Origin: Zonotrichia leucophrys gambelii
Lineage: Eukaryota > Chordata > Aves > Passeriformes > Passerellidae
Direction: 5' to 3'
NCBI RefSeq assembly: GCF_028769735.1
Contig: NC_088171.1
Coordinates: forward strand, 65,648,216-65,712,215
Length of the DNA: 64,000 nt
In this document: piece after piece, positions 26,201 to 37,968 of the stretch
How the letters are laid out: every line of letters begins with the position of its first letter
How positions within the stretch are numbered: the first letter of the stretch is position 1
Position numbers and translations under genes: made by a program
The notes under the pieces: model-generated
What the model was told of the DNA's origin: nothing
The model's database searches: none
The model's input: only the letters and a program-made list of their open reading frames with translations

Positions 26201-29200
26201 GACAGTATAATGAATTCAGGTGCACCTAAACTCAATGTCAGATGAAATTCTTCTATGATAATCAAGTGAAATAATTGCTCTAAGGAGATAAAAACAAAAC
26301 CATTTAATACAAGAGGAGTAAAACTCCTTCTTTCTGCATTAACATAGCATAGATGATTTTGCAAAATCATCTGGGCTGTACATTTCAGGAAAATTCTATC
26401 TAACAAAGTTTCCAGGATTGTTTTTTGGAAAGAAAGTGCCATTATGTTGGGTGGTATAAAATAGCATAGCTTTAAAATACATAAAATCATGTCTATTTAA
26501 ACTGGGTGAAAATTTGCCATACAAACACTGATTTAAGCTTGTCAAGGTGTTTAGATAAAGGCTGTGTAGCCAGAATCACTGACAGGGTGTGCTGCCCAAG
26601 GGGCTAATTTAGCAATCCTAATATTTTCTGAGACACAGAGATAGCTGTTTAAATACTTTTTGGTTAGGGCATTACCAGCTCATGCACAGCCTGACACACC
26701 AGAGCAAGAAAGAGTGTCAGTTCAGCAGCTATTATGACTGGACCTGGAAAACAAGGCTGTGCTGGATCATAAGTTAGGTCACAGCTCCCATCAAGACCAA
26801 GGGCAACTGAGTATCTTTTTCCAACAACAACGTTTTTCTGACCTACTCCGTGGTTTATAATGAGTGGGCACAAAGCAGCAGAAGCTCATTGTCCTCCATC
26901 CTGTCCTCTGAGGCCAGCAGTGGCACAGCCAACAGGTTGTTATTTTAACAACATTCAAAGTGCTAAAAGGAGTGAATATTTTTTAAGGAGAAAGAATCTG
27001 TGCTTTCAAGTCCATGCATTGTTATTCTGCTGTCTTTATTCTATCTCTAACTCTGAATGTTTCTCCAAGCCAGGCTGCCACAGATACTATTTAAATTTGT
27101 CCCGCATAACCACAATAACTCAACACTTATGGTTTCTGAATACAAAATTAAGCTAAAAACCACTGCTTTTACACATCTATAGTTAATGAACAGAGAAAAC
27201 CCAAAGATAGTTGGAGAAAAGGGGACACGTTTAGAGACTCTTTCTTTACAAGCCCAGCAGCAAATTGAAACATGGATGATCCGAAGCAGAAAAGCCAGCA
27301 GCACCAAGCACTGCCACACCAGAGATCTGAAACCAGCATTCAGCTCTTGTAAAACAGAACAGAAGCTACTGAGAGAGTCCTGTCCTGACTCTGAGTAGCA
27401 GGGAGTGGTGACAATGAAGTCCTGAAAGACAAATGGCTGCTGAAATGGCTTTTTTTTTTTTCAAGTTACTAATAACTTTTCTAAAATCCTTCACAAAATG
27501 TGGTCTTGTCCAGTGTCAGTACCTCTTATGCACATAAAATAAGACAATGCATATGACGAGAGGAGTGTCTGTCTAGTAAACACAGCTCATCTCTCCAAAT
27601 GGATTTAATAACAAAGCATTTTTAACAGATTTTTGAGTAGTCAAATCAACCCTAAATGGGAGACTGGTGCTGCAGGATGCTGAGAGCTCTCAACCTCCAA
27701 CTATATCCATGGGGATGTCCAGAGCCTTGTTGGGTCAGGTCTCTCCACCTGCATTTGGGGATCATTGAGGTGGAAGCCAACAAAAGCTTTAAGCGTTTTA
27801 AGAGTCTGCACAAGCACATGCTGTGAGGTTAGCTCCTTAATGCTTTGCACCTGACATTAAGACTAAATTATGCTGCAATTTACAATTATGTCTCTTCCTG
27901 CCTGTTTAAATCTGTGTTTTCTGGTTGCTGTAAATCCCTGCTTTGCTTTGCAGTGCTCCTTGGCTTCAATTTCTCTATTATTAGTGATAGACTTGTGCAG
28001 TAAATCAGCTCAGACAGACAGACTGCAGAGCTACTCTTACATTTACCCTCTGCCTGCCCACAGGAGTCACATCCAAGTACCCAGTAAAGCTGGTTACCCA
28101 CAGTTCAAAGTAAGGAATGACCTGTAGTGCAGGAATGACCTGTTACTTGCACTTGTGCCATGATAAAAATACTGATTAAACCCTGTTTTCTTGCCCACAT
28201 TTGATATTTTAGAGTAGGGTAGTTAGAATTGCTGTTTTGCTTCTTCTTTTACTTGCATTATAAGGCAATATAAGGCAGCATTTTTATAATCACAGGAGAG
28301 TGAAACAATCGAATTCCATTAACTTTGAGCTGGGCACAAAGAGGGTTACACTCCATATTGCCTTTAACCTGTTTCTATGAAACAGAAATCTGCAGTTGTA
28401 TTGGCATTCAACAGCACAAAGGTAGTTAGAATAAAAGCTCTTGAAATTATTTTCCTCATTGTACATTTTGGAGCTGGTTGAACAGAACGGAAAAAAAAAA
28501 GGTAAAAAAGAATATGTAACGAAACCTAGAGTACTTGTCTACTAATGTATAATCTGGTTAAAATGTTCTTACCTTTTGTGAAAGCAGAAGTGATCTAGTG
28601 AAAGAAATTATTACAGTAAACAGAGCTACAGCAATTTGAAGTTAACTTGGGTGAAATCAGTACCATGGGAGCAGTGTGTACATTTATAAAAGCACATGCC
28701 ACACACGCTGGACTCACAAATGGGCATCTGTCACTTCTGGTGCTGAGCCACAGGGCTGAGCTTGGCCACACCAGCACTGTGGTCCCTCATGACATCTGTT
28801 CATCAGCAGACATCATCCCCTTCCAGCAAACACTGTCCTCTTTCCCACTCCTTCCCATCCCTCAAACACTGCACAGAGGGCAGGAGTGCTCTTGCTCCCT
28901 GTTTGCATGGGGACTTGGAGCATTTGGCCACTTTTTAGGCCACCTGCTCTGTCCCTAGGGACCTGAGGAAGCATCACCACAGCCACCAGCCTACAGGGTG
29001 ACCATGTGACCACTGGATTCTTTCTGTTTTCCCCTGAGACGCCTGGATACTGGGACATTAACTGAAATACTGAAAATCCATTTTTCCCCACAAAAACTGA
29101 ATACACTTGCATAGTTACTCCTAGGACACCAATAACCATCCCCTGTAGTTTGATGACTGCTCTGGCAGCTTGATGGGCAGATCCTGTTCCCTTTCTGATT

Positions 29201-30060
29201 ATAATCCACCTCCATTTCTCCTGCCAAGCTGGAGAATGGGGAAGGCATGTGAGCAGCTTGGATTTGGGTTGCTTTCTGATTTCAGATAGGTTATTTAAGG
29301 GTTCCATAGCCCTCCTTGGGCAGAGCTGGTGTCAGGGGCAGGCAGCCCTCAAGTCAGAAATTGTAGTCTTGCACTGCAGGTCTTGACTGCCTTCAGGATG
29401 CTGCCCTGACCCAGGAAATCTTGCAAGCAGAGAGCAGAAGCCAATTTTTATTGCCAGCTTTTCTGGAAAGAAACTGCCTTAGAGGTGACAACAAAGTTGT
29501 CTTCTGAACTTAGAGCAAAACTGACACATTTAGAGGATGAACACATGAGTCTCTTACACAGCACCCTCTGGCAATTCCCAAGTAATGATTTCACCTATCC
29601 TGCATTATGAGGGCACATTCCTTTTGCCCTCAACTCAGGGTCAGACACATGGGCAGGCTGGAGGATTGTGATCAATAACTTCAGAGATGTGCATCCCCTT
29701 CAGGACCCTTTGGAACATCTAAGAACACAAGGAGTGCAGAGGCCACTGGCTGCCTATCTGAAATCTCCCAGTGCTGGGTTCTGCCCCCACAGTTACTGTC
29801 ACACCTCTTGCAGCTTGTGCTTGACCTGGCAGAGAAGCCAAGAGCTTTAAATGGCAGCTCTTTTTCTCCATGGAGCCCCTTCCTGTGGGGCATCCCACTG
29901 CTACAAGGATCACCAGCTCAGGTGTACTTTGCTGGGAGCCTCCCATGTGATGGCAGAGGACCCCAGGACTGAATTATGAAATTAGGCATGCTGATTTTTT
30001 TACCAGAGAGTAGCTTCACTTTCCTGCCCCTACAACTTCTTTCACTTCTCATCTCTGTAG

Positions 30061-30213
30061 AAAGCTGTATTCTGTCAGGCTGTACAAGCCCTTGACTTGC
30101 ATTTTCCTGAAGAGACCACAGCCACTAGATCATGCTCTCTGCAGGAGGAAAAAAAATGTGCCACCGTAGCAGTGGTGTGTGTTGGGCAGAAACTGCTCAG
30201 ATGGGCTGAGCAG
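30061..30213 (+). other. Candidate orphan exon with strong splice sites
   Basis: A long pyrimidine tract followed by ATCTCTGTAG ends at 30060, and CAG|GTAAGAG follows at 30211-30220. The 153 nt between them is open in the frame starting at its first base (51 codons, phase 0 at both ends), reading KAVFCQAVQALDL at the start and LLRWAEQ at the end. I do not recognise the peptide. It could be an exon of a noncoding RNA, a rare upstream exon, or coincidence. Splice scores look good by eye, but no partner exon was identified. Confidence 0.22.
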
Positions 30214-31611
30214 GTAAGAGCTCACACACAGAGCTGCCAATGTGCTTTAAAAAAGGCAAACACAATGGGAGGCCCCTGTGCCACGTTCACCAGATGGTCT
30301 CACACCTGCCAGTATCTTCTGCTGGTCTCACTGGGGTAACCACAAAGCTTTCTTTTCCTCCCCCATGCCATTGCATGTGTGGAAAAACAGCTGCCACCTT
30401 ACAAGACATGCCCAGAAGTCAGCCTCCTGCAAGGCTGTGGGCCTCAGTGTGGTGGTGACAGCCCCATGTGACAAAGGGCAGTGTGAGAGCAGGGCAGGAT
30501 GTCTCAACAGGCATGGCAGTGTGTGTTTGCACAGATGTTCCATGCAGGGCATGGTCCCCCACTCTTTGCTGCTGCAGGAGTGCAACAGGTCGGAGTCGGC
30601 CTCTCCGGCTCCCCACGCTGATACACGTGTTAAGTTCATTATCCTGTTTGCAGCTCCTTTTCAGGATAACTGAGATGTGAATGTTTGAGCTGTGTCAACA
30701 GTACACACTGTTAGACCTCCAAGGAAATTAAGGCCCCGAAATGATTGCAAATGGAAAACCTTTTTTTTTCTTTTTAATTAGTAATCCAACCAACCATTTA
30801 ATAGAGAGCAAAATAATCACAGAGGGGTGAAGGCAAGGTATGTAAACTAGATTTCTGCTTGACTGGACCTGCTCTCTCAGGGTGCAATTGGTAACACTTG
30901 TCTGCATTAATAAATCTGCGCCTACCTGAAACACATGGGAAAAGCTGGAGAAAAATGTCATTGTTGGTTTCTACAAAGATGTTTCTAATACTCCTATTTG
31001 CTTCCAATTGTTCCTCAAAGGCCAACTTCAATCCCACCCAACTTCAGTTTCACATTAATTTGAGAAAGTTAAGAATATGTTTTCCAATAGATATTTCCAT
31101 TCCTATCACTGACGTTTGAGATCCTCATTAAAAGCTGTTAAATCTTGAGGAATAATTACACTGTTTCTTCTTAGATGAGGTCTGTGCCAGTAGGGCTTCT
31201 CAGCTCCATTTATTTACAAAAAAAAAGTAAGCTTTTACAAAACATCCAATCCTGAAAGATACTCTTACATGTGCATATCTGAGTTACATTCCCCATTAAA
31301 TTTTAGCCCATACATTGAACCCTTGAGTCCTCCTTATTTTAAGAAACGGGCTTTTCAAATTTATGCAACCGTATCTCAAAATCTGCACTCTTCCTTTGCA
31401 CTGAATTTTTGTTCTGTGTTTTTTTTTCCCCAGGCTAACCCAGCAGGAGGTATTCTTGCTGAATATTTTACCTGAATATCTAATCTGTGTCAGCTCTTCT
31501 ACAAATGGCTTTTGTGGGGTTTTTTCCAATTTTGCTTGTCAAGAGAGCTCATTGTTAGAAGGGATGGCTCGGGCATTAGCTGTGTGTGAAGGGAGAGAGC
31601 TGGCACGGCCC

Positions 31612-31853
31612 TGGTGCTTCACGTTCTTGGGGTGAGCCAGGAGCTCGCATGGTGCATGTCCCTGGTGCTTCACCTCCTCGGATGAGCCAGGAGCTCACAT
31701 GGTGCATGTCCCTGGTGCTTTACCTCCTTGGTGTGAGCCAGGAGCTCACATGGTGCATGTCCCTGGTGCTTCACGTTCTTGGGGTGAGCCAGGAGCTCGC
31801 ATGGTGCATGTCCCTGGTGCTTCACCTCCTCGGGGTGAGCCAGGTGTTCCCTG
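31612..31853 (+). repeat. 51-bp minisatellite, about 4.7 copies
   Basis: Units start with TGGTGCTTCACGTTCTTGGG-type sequence at 31612, 31663, 31713, 31764 and 31815 and contain GGTGAGCCAGGAGCTC and GGTGCATGTCC. Spacing is 51, 50, 51 and 51. Because 51 is divisible by three, the array creates a long open frame (31586-32215) with a repeated GVSQELAWCMSLVLH-like peptide, which I take as a by-product. Copies 1 and 4 match each other best, as do copies 2 and 5. Confidence 0.95.
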
Positions 31854-32010
31854 CTGCCAGATCCCAGCCTCCCCTGGCATGCCAGGCTGTGCTGGAGGAA
31901 TCCCAGGTTTCACTTCATTGTCTTCTGCTGCCTCTCACACAGCAGCCACACATATCATTGCTGGGAGGTCTCCCAGCCATGGGCAGTGGCAGCTGTGAAA
32001 CACGAGGCAG

Positions 32011-32068
32011 CTTCCCCACATCCTGGGCTGAGTTCAGACCTTCCCCACATCCCAGGCTGGGTTCAGAC
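32011..32068 (+). repeat. Two-copy 29-bp tandem repeat
   Basis: CTTCCCCACATC followed by GGCTG(A/G)GTTCAGAC is repeated head to tail with three mismatches. It lies about 160 bases after the 51-bp minisatellite. Confidence 0.92.
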
Positions 32069-32866
32069 CTTCCTGTGCTCGAGGGTGACCTGCCACATGC
32101 ACCAGCTGCTTTCACTTCAGCCATTCCCACTGCCTCCGGCAGAGGCTTTCTTCCCTTGGTCTTCCCTCTTTCCCAGCGCTTAGGAGGGGGGAAGACTCTA
32201 CCCTGTCAGAGATGAATCGTAGGAGGGTGAGATTCAGAGATAGTTGGCAGAGAATTACCACTCAGGCTAATCTGGTGAAAGGCATATTTTAAAGCAACGA
32301 AGGAAAAAGGAGGAGGATAAAGTACATTGCTTTATACTGCGGGGTGCCTTTGGACAGAGGTCTGTAAAGAGTCCCAATGTACAGGGCTGTTCCAGTTCAC
32401 AAAATGACAAAGCAAAGCTTCTCCCTTCCAGATTCATCATGAACTCCAGAAAGGGAAGATTATAAATGCTGGACAAACGCTGGAAATAAAAACATAAATC
32501 TACCGCAGAGAGTGCACTATTCAAACAGTGTTACTCACAGCCTGCACCCCTGAATAGCCCCACCGCTGCTATTTATAACACCACAAGCACCCTTGGAGCT
32601 GTGGAAAGTCCAAACACTACTGGGACAAGCATTTTCCCACCCGTGAGAACAGAGAACCTGTTTGTGCCACGGCAGTGACTCAGGAGCAGATGCTCTGTCC
32701 ATCGCCGGTTTGCAGGGCGGTGGTGGGACACAGACCTTGTGTGCACCAAGCTGCAGCTTTGTGAAGCCCCAAGACCTTGTGTCATATATGTTGCAGACTT
32801 GCAGAGCAGTTTTAGGCTAAGCACTGGAAAGTAACCAGTTTTCTTTTCAGGGGGTATTTAATTAAC

Positions 32867-32914
32867 AAAAAGAAAAAAAAAACAACCCAAAACAAAGAAA
32901 CAAAAAAAAAAAAA
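32867..32914 (+). repeat. A-rich low-complexity tract
   Basis: Runs of A interrupted by single C and G bases, with the last run reaching twelve A. Confidence 0.85.
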
Positions 32915-34159
32915 GATCACGGAAGAATGGAAGAATTTGTGAATAGAACTGTGTCCAGAAAACTGTTTCTGTTGTCTGAGGCTCTGCTGTTGTATTTGCA
33001 ACAGAAACTCTTACAGGTTTGTCCCTTTCCCTAAGAAAAATTAAGGCTCCTTGCACCTTGAGGTCACACGTCCTTGAATTTTCTCAAAGTAATGTCCTGT
33101 GGCTTTGCTAAGAATTTTTTCTGGCCATTTCAAATTCACTATTTCACTTGCTCTAGTCAAGGGGTTTATATGCAAACTTTCATGCAAGTCTTATCCTTCA
33201 GTAAGCCTGAGTAACACCCTTGGCACTGGAAGTATTCAATAAGGAAGCCTCCTTTGGTATGAAGGGTTGCACAATGATGTATGAAGTGTAGCCCTTACAA
33301 AAAAGTCTTCTCATTCTCTTCCTCTGAACTCTAGATTATGCCATTCATCTCAACCTGTCTAGAAGATATCTGATGCTTGAGGATGAGACAGTTTATCTGG
33401 CTCAGTACCTTGACTGCTGTCTCTTGGAAAGTTTCAGCTGTTGCACAAAATTCAGAGAATGATGGTATACAACTATGACTTTTTTTTTCCTTCTGGGACC
33501 CAAAGCCAGGATTTTGTTTGGTACATGGAGATTTTGTTTTAAACAGATATTGCATCTAAGGGGAAGTGAAATTTCTGCTCCAATCTTAATGTAAAATTAA
33601 AATGTGTAATGTTTATTCCTTGAAAGCACCTTGACAGCATAGAACTTCCATCATCACATTCCAGAGTAAATATATAGATATGCCTATCTGCCAGGGATAG
33701 TGACTTAAAAAACTAATCTTCAACTGCAGAAACCACAGCCTCTGGCTCTTGCCCCTTGGGGCTAAATCCAGTAAAGAGAAAAAGGCAAATGTCACATTTC
33801 CCTGCCAGTGAAGTTTCTGACCACCCAGAAGGCTATTCAGCCCAGGGAGAAGCAAGCAGTTTTTTATGCAGCTTCTATAACATCTCCTTCCAACCCTATT
33901 TAGACACAAACCAGGCCTGTACAGGCAACAAACAGACTCTACAGGGGCTGTTATTCTGCATTTTAGAATCACGGTAAGAGGTCTCACAACACTGCCCATG
34001 GTGACAGCCCTTACAGAAACCCAGCATAAGAGGCAATACTTGTCCTGAGGAGCACCAGAGCCTAGAGAGAGGAAAAGAAAAGCTCATCTCAGTGGGAAAT
34101 ATGCATGTGATGACCCAGCCCAGCAGCCAAAGAGCAGAAGAGCGGACAGATCAGACAGA

Positions 34160-34312
34160 GAATCATAGATTCATTTAGTTTCACAGACACCTTTAAGATC
34201 ATAGAGTCCAACCATAAGCCTGACACTGACCAGTCCATTGCTAAACCATCTCTCATACGAGTGATCCCTGTGTGCTTTTTACATTTTATCCTGGATCTAA
34301 TTGTCTGCGACC
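34160..34312 (-). mobile_element. CR1 LINE 3' end fragment
   Basis: The + strand shows AGAATCATAGATTCA, CACCTTTAAGATCATAGAGT, CCAACCATAAGCCTGACACT and GCTAAACCATCTCTCA, which is the complement of the CR1 3' UTR in the correct order. Similarity fades after about 34310. The element is old and heavily diverged. Confidence 0.88.
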
Positions 34313-35415
34313 ATTTCCAAACAGCACTGAGATGGACAGGGGAGGGGCAAGGTAAAGTGAAACTCTGATTCTCTGGTTTTCTTTGGCAGGTCTCTTCTCC
34401 TACATGTTATGTGGGCATTTATCTGATTTTCTAATCTAGACCTGGTTTAAAGCTTATCATCCTCAACACAAAGGACAGCAGCTCTCACCCTGGCAGGAAG
34501 GGGCACTCCAGCAGTCTTGCTTCAACTTCCCTCTCCAAATCAGGCAGATTGGGGATTTTAACATGGACTTTCCCCAGTGATTTCTGAAGCACAAGGCTGC
34601 TGGCTACTCTGCTTAAAGATTCAGCATTTCCTGGTGGAGCTGCTCCCCTCTGTGCCAAATAACTTAGTGTGAACAAATGTGGTTTGGTCACTCCTGGTAA
34701 GCTTTAAGGGAAATAGGACTAGGGAAGGGTTTCATAACGACAGTCATGATCTACATCACATCATGTCATGAATGGAAATTGCAAATTTCCTCCACACAGA
34801 AAGAAGGAACTGAAGTGGAAAGTGCAAACCCTGGACAACCCCTGTTGGTCCAACCACAGAGTGAAACAGAAACAAACACAACTGAAGGAGGAAGCAACGT
34901 GACCAGCAAAGTGTCACGTCAGCACGGCTCCTCTGGAAACCTCCTCGCCCAGGTCTGCCTGCCCGTGGGTGGGAGAAGACTGAATGAGGCAATGAGCAGA
35001 GAAAATGCCTCTTCACTCTGCTTGTCCTCAGCTCAGCAGGGTTTCTGAAAAATCCCTTGTGTGCTCTGGATGTGCACATCTATTGGCATCCATTACCTTG
35101 CTCAAGGAAAACTCTCTTAGCTATTTGAGATCTGAGCGAATTTCTCACAGATGCAGAGCAAATTATCAACACAGGGATGGCCAAGGCATGGGGAAAATGC
35201 AGAGGTTTGAGAGCCACCTCCTCACACAGCTCAGTTCAACATAATCTAGCTTCTTGAAGATCTTGTGTCTTGTAGTTGATTTCAAACTCCCAGGGAAGCT
35301 TTTCCTGTGGTTGGGACACTCATAAAGTCTCTCTCTCTCCTGTGGGTGTTCCAGCAGTTAACACCATCTGCAATCATGTTGCAGACATTCCCTGTGCTGG
35401 AGTACACTTTTTTCC

Positions 35416-35435
35416 TTTTTTTTTTTTTTTTTTTT
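35416..35435 (+). repeat. T20 homopolymer
   Basis: Twenty T residues after TTTCC. This could equally be a reverse-strand poly(A). No retrocopy body is recognisable beside it. Confidence 0.95.
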
Positions 35436-36078
35436 AATGGAGACACTAATTTTCACATGACTGATCGAATTTAGTGACATCTCAGACATTTCCCCCTCTG
35501 AAAAATGTGCCTAAAAATGACCAAAGGATTCAAACATTGAGAGATTCAAGCCAGGCAGCCAAAGTGATTGCATAAGACTTGCTTCCTTAGTAAAGCCATG
35601 CTAGAAAACAATGAAATTCAAAGTAGCTGCTTTTCTGTTCTCTTAATTCTCTAACTCTAACAAGCTAGTCTGCCAGTAGGACTGAAAAATTTTCCATTCA
35701 CAGAAGTTGCATATCTGTGTCTGTAAGGTCCTAGACATTTGCTGAAATTTGTGGGTGCCCAATCCTCTACAGAGGTGTAGAAATCAACCCTGTGTTTAAC
35801 AAAATATTCCCTTGTTTGCCAGTGTCTTTTGATGAGAATAAGTAATGAAAATTCTGTTGACTATTGTCACAGACCACTCAAAAAACAGATACAAATCTGT
35901 GCAAAATTGAACAGACTCTCTTCTCAAGAAAAAAAAAAATTAAAGCAAGAAAAATGTTGACTGATGGTGTTCATCAACTCATATAGCTGAGGGGTGAGCA
36001 AAACAACCTCACAGGCTGGCACTGTAAAAAGGAGGAAGATGACAACGCAAGGGAAAGGACCACGCTCCACACCCACTG

Positions 36079-36262
36079 TATAAAATCCAGGGAAGCTGGA
36101 GCTGCTTCCTCTGAAGAAGCTCAGACAAATGCCACAGAAACACCTGGGAGAGTGGCACTGTGTTGATTTCTCAGTGGATCAGTACTCCAGGGTTGGACAG
36201 CCTGGCTGGAATTTCCCACACCACCAACAGCCTTACCACCCTCAGGGCCACCCCTGAGTCAG
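36079..36262 (+). promoter_or_regulatory. TATA-like box with possible first exon
   Basis: CACTGTATAAAATCCAGGG places TATAAAA at 36079-36085. About 180 bases downstream is GAGTCAG|GTGAGATG, a good donor. Together they could form a tissue-specific or LTR-derived promoter and first exon starting near 36110. No matching acceptor or coding content was identified, so this is only a candidate. Confidence 0.2.
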
Positions 36263-37933
36263 GTGAGATGCACATGTGCTGCTGGCAAGAAGAACATAAC
36301 TGCAACCCCAGAACAGCCCAAGGTGGCAGATAATGCCAGCCTCTCTCACTGGGGGCTGGGAACATCGACATTTGGGAGGAGGAGGAAGTTGGTGTCCGTG
36401 ACATATCTCACACATATGGCAGAACCACAGCAGCTGAGAAGGCTCCTGAGCCAGGAAACAGGATTACAATAACTGAGAGAAGTTTCTTCTGTGTCCTGGG
36501 AGTCCATAAACCTGCCTGTGGGTGAGTTTTCTGCCTGGGAGCATGCCTTGTCCCCTGACCAAATCTGGGCCAACAGCCCATCATTTCCAACAGTACCCAG
36601 CTTTGTGTTGAGGAGCAACTTGTGGCTTGAAAAGTGACTTTGTCATCCTATATATAAATAGCAGACACAGCACAAGCTGCATCATGTCTAACTGGAAGAC
36701 AATCATAGCTTCTCTGGATTTATTGTTGACTGTGAACACACTAACATGAAAATACTATTTTAAAAGTCTGAACGCAGTACATGTTTTCTCCGTCTGTGTT
36801 CTTAAATTGATAAAATACATCTGCTCTGAAGAGCCATTACAGCTTATCACAGAAACTTGGATCTAATTTATTGCCAGCAAAAAGCTTTCTTCAAGCCTCT
36901 TTCTTTTTCAGATGCTCTACCATAAAACATGATAATTCACATTAAGAATGCATTTAAACACTGCTGAAAAGACAACTTGTCCTGAATAAAAGGTAGCATT
37001 CAGGGTGATGGTTAGGATAAAACATAGCCAAGACTGGAATTACAAGCTTTAGTGATTTGGAATGCATCAAGTCTCGTCTAATAACCCTTATATAGCCAAA
37101 GTGGCCTACAGCCTGCTGAAAATCATCTCTCCTCAAATCAGCTTCCTTTTGAGTCCTCAAAATTGCCTGCCAGACGTTTGAGAAATCCAGATCCATTGCT
37201 TTCACCCAATACACTTTCTTTACCCTTTTTTGTGGTTTTGGGAGTGCAGTCATCAGGCAAAACTTGTTGCTTCTCAGAGGTTTTAAAATCAAATTAAATC
37301 AAATCAAACAGAGGGGTGTGCAGTACCAAACATAATTGCTGACTGTGGCCATAGGCTGAGGACAGGCACGGAGATGGACAACCTGAGCCGTCCTCCTCTG
37401 CAGGGTCGAGCAGATATCACAGTATCTTCAGGGACAGTCAGGGGAAAGAGCTTACAGAAGGAGCCTGAACAGTCAGCAGGGTCTGCATGAAGCAGTCCTG
37501 CTTGTGAGAGGTCCCTGTGCAGGAGAGGATGCTGCCACAGCCCATGATGTTCCATAATTATCACCCAAATTCCTCCCCATTCTCCCCAGATTTTCATAAC
37601 TTTGTTATGCATTCTGCACCAGCCCTTGGCTCTTGTGCTCTCCTTCCCCCTCTGGATAGCAGGGTGAGCACAGAGCAGGTGCTGGGGAAAGGTGATGTAA
37701 ACATGCCCCGGGCATTCCCAAGCAGCACATGCTTCTGTAAGCAAACTGTGCCCCAGAAGCTGTGCTCCTTTTGTTCCTTCATCAAGGATGCTCTCCAGAT
37801 CCTGCATGTTTCTGTAGTGGCTCTGCTGGATTTGGACAGGGAGAGCTGCAGTTGCCTGCTAGAGTTGGTGCTTGTTCACCTGCTCAGGTCCTCTCCTCGG
37901 GTCCTGTCTCAGCGCTCACAACATGAGTGTAAA

Positions 37934-37968
37934 GGCACTGTGGGGGGCACTGTGGGGGGCACTATAGG
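37934..37968 (+). repeat. Three-copy 12-base repeat
   Basis: GGCACTGTGGGG is repeated, and the third copy ends in GGCACTATAGGG. The run has G-rich patches but no strong quadruplex pattern. Confidence 0.85.

Larger units (their letters stand above)
18836..31611. other. Long AT-rich repeat-poor stretch, no assigned gene
   Basis: Nearly 12.8 kb has no CR1 or other repeat that I recognise. It is AT-rich, especially 19.0-28.5 kb. A C12 run lies at 23265-23276 and a short CCTTT-type tract near 24805-24830. A 153-nt exon candidate is listed separately at 30061-30213. The absence of transposon debris over this length may mean it holds regulatory DNA, but sequence alone does not show it. Confidence 0.6.
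31854..34159. other. Unannotated intergenic sequence with a small tandem duplication
   Basis: This contains a two-copy 29-bp repeat (32011-32068) and an A-rich tract at 32867-32914. No gene or dispersed element was recognised in the remainder. Confidence 0.6.

Noticed and set aside
28813..29307. A 164-codon - strand frame
   Set aside because: Composition looks random, no motif is recognised, and the opposite strand is also open over much of the interval.
37304..37807. A 167-codon - strand frame overlapping a 151-codon + strand frame
   Set aside because: Both strands are open together, which points to composition. Neither translation resembles a known protein, and the + strand frame runs into the 12-base repeat.
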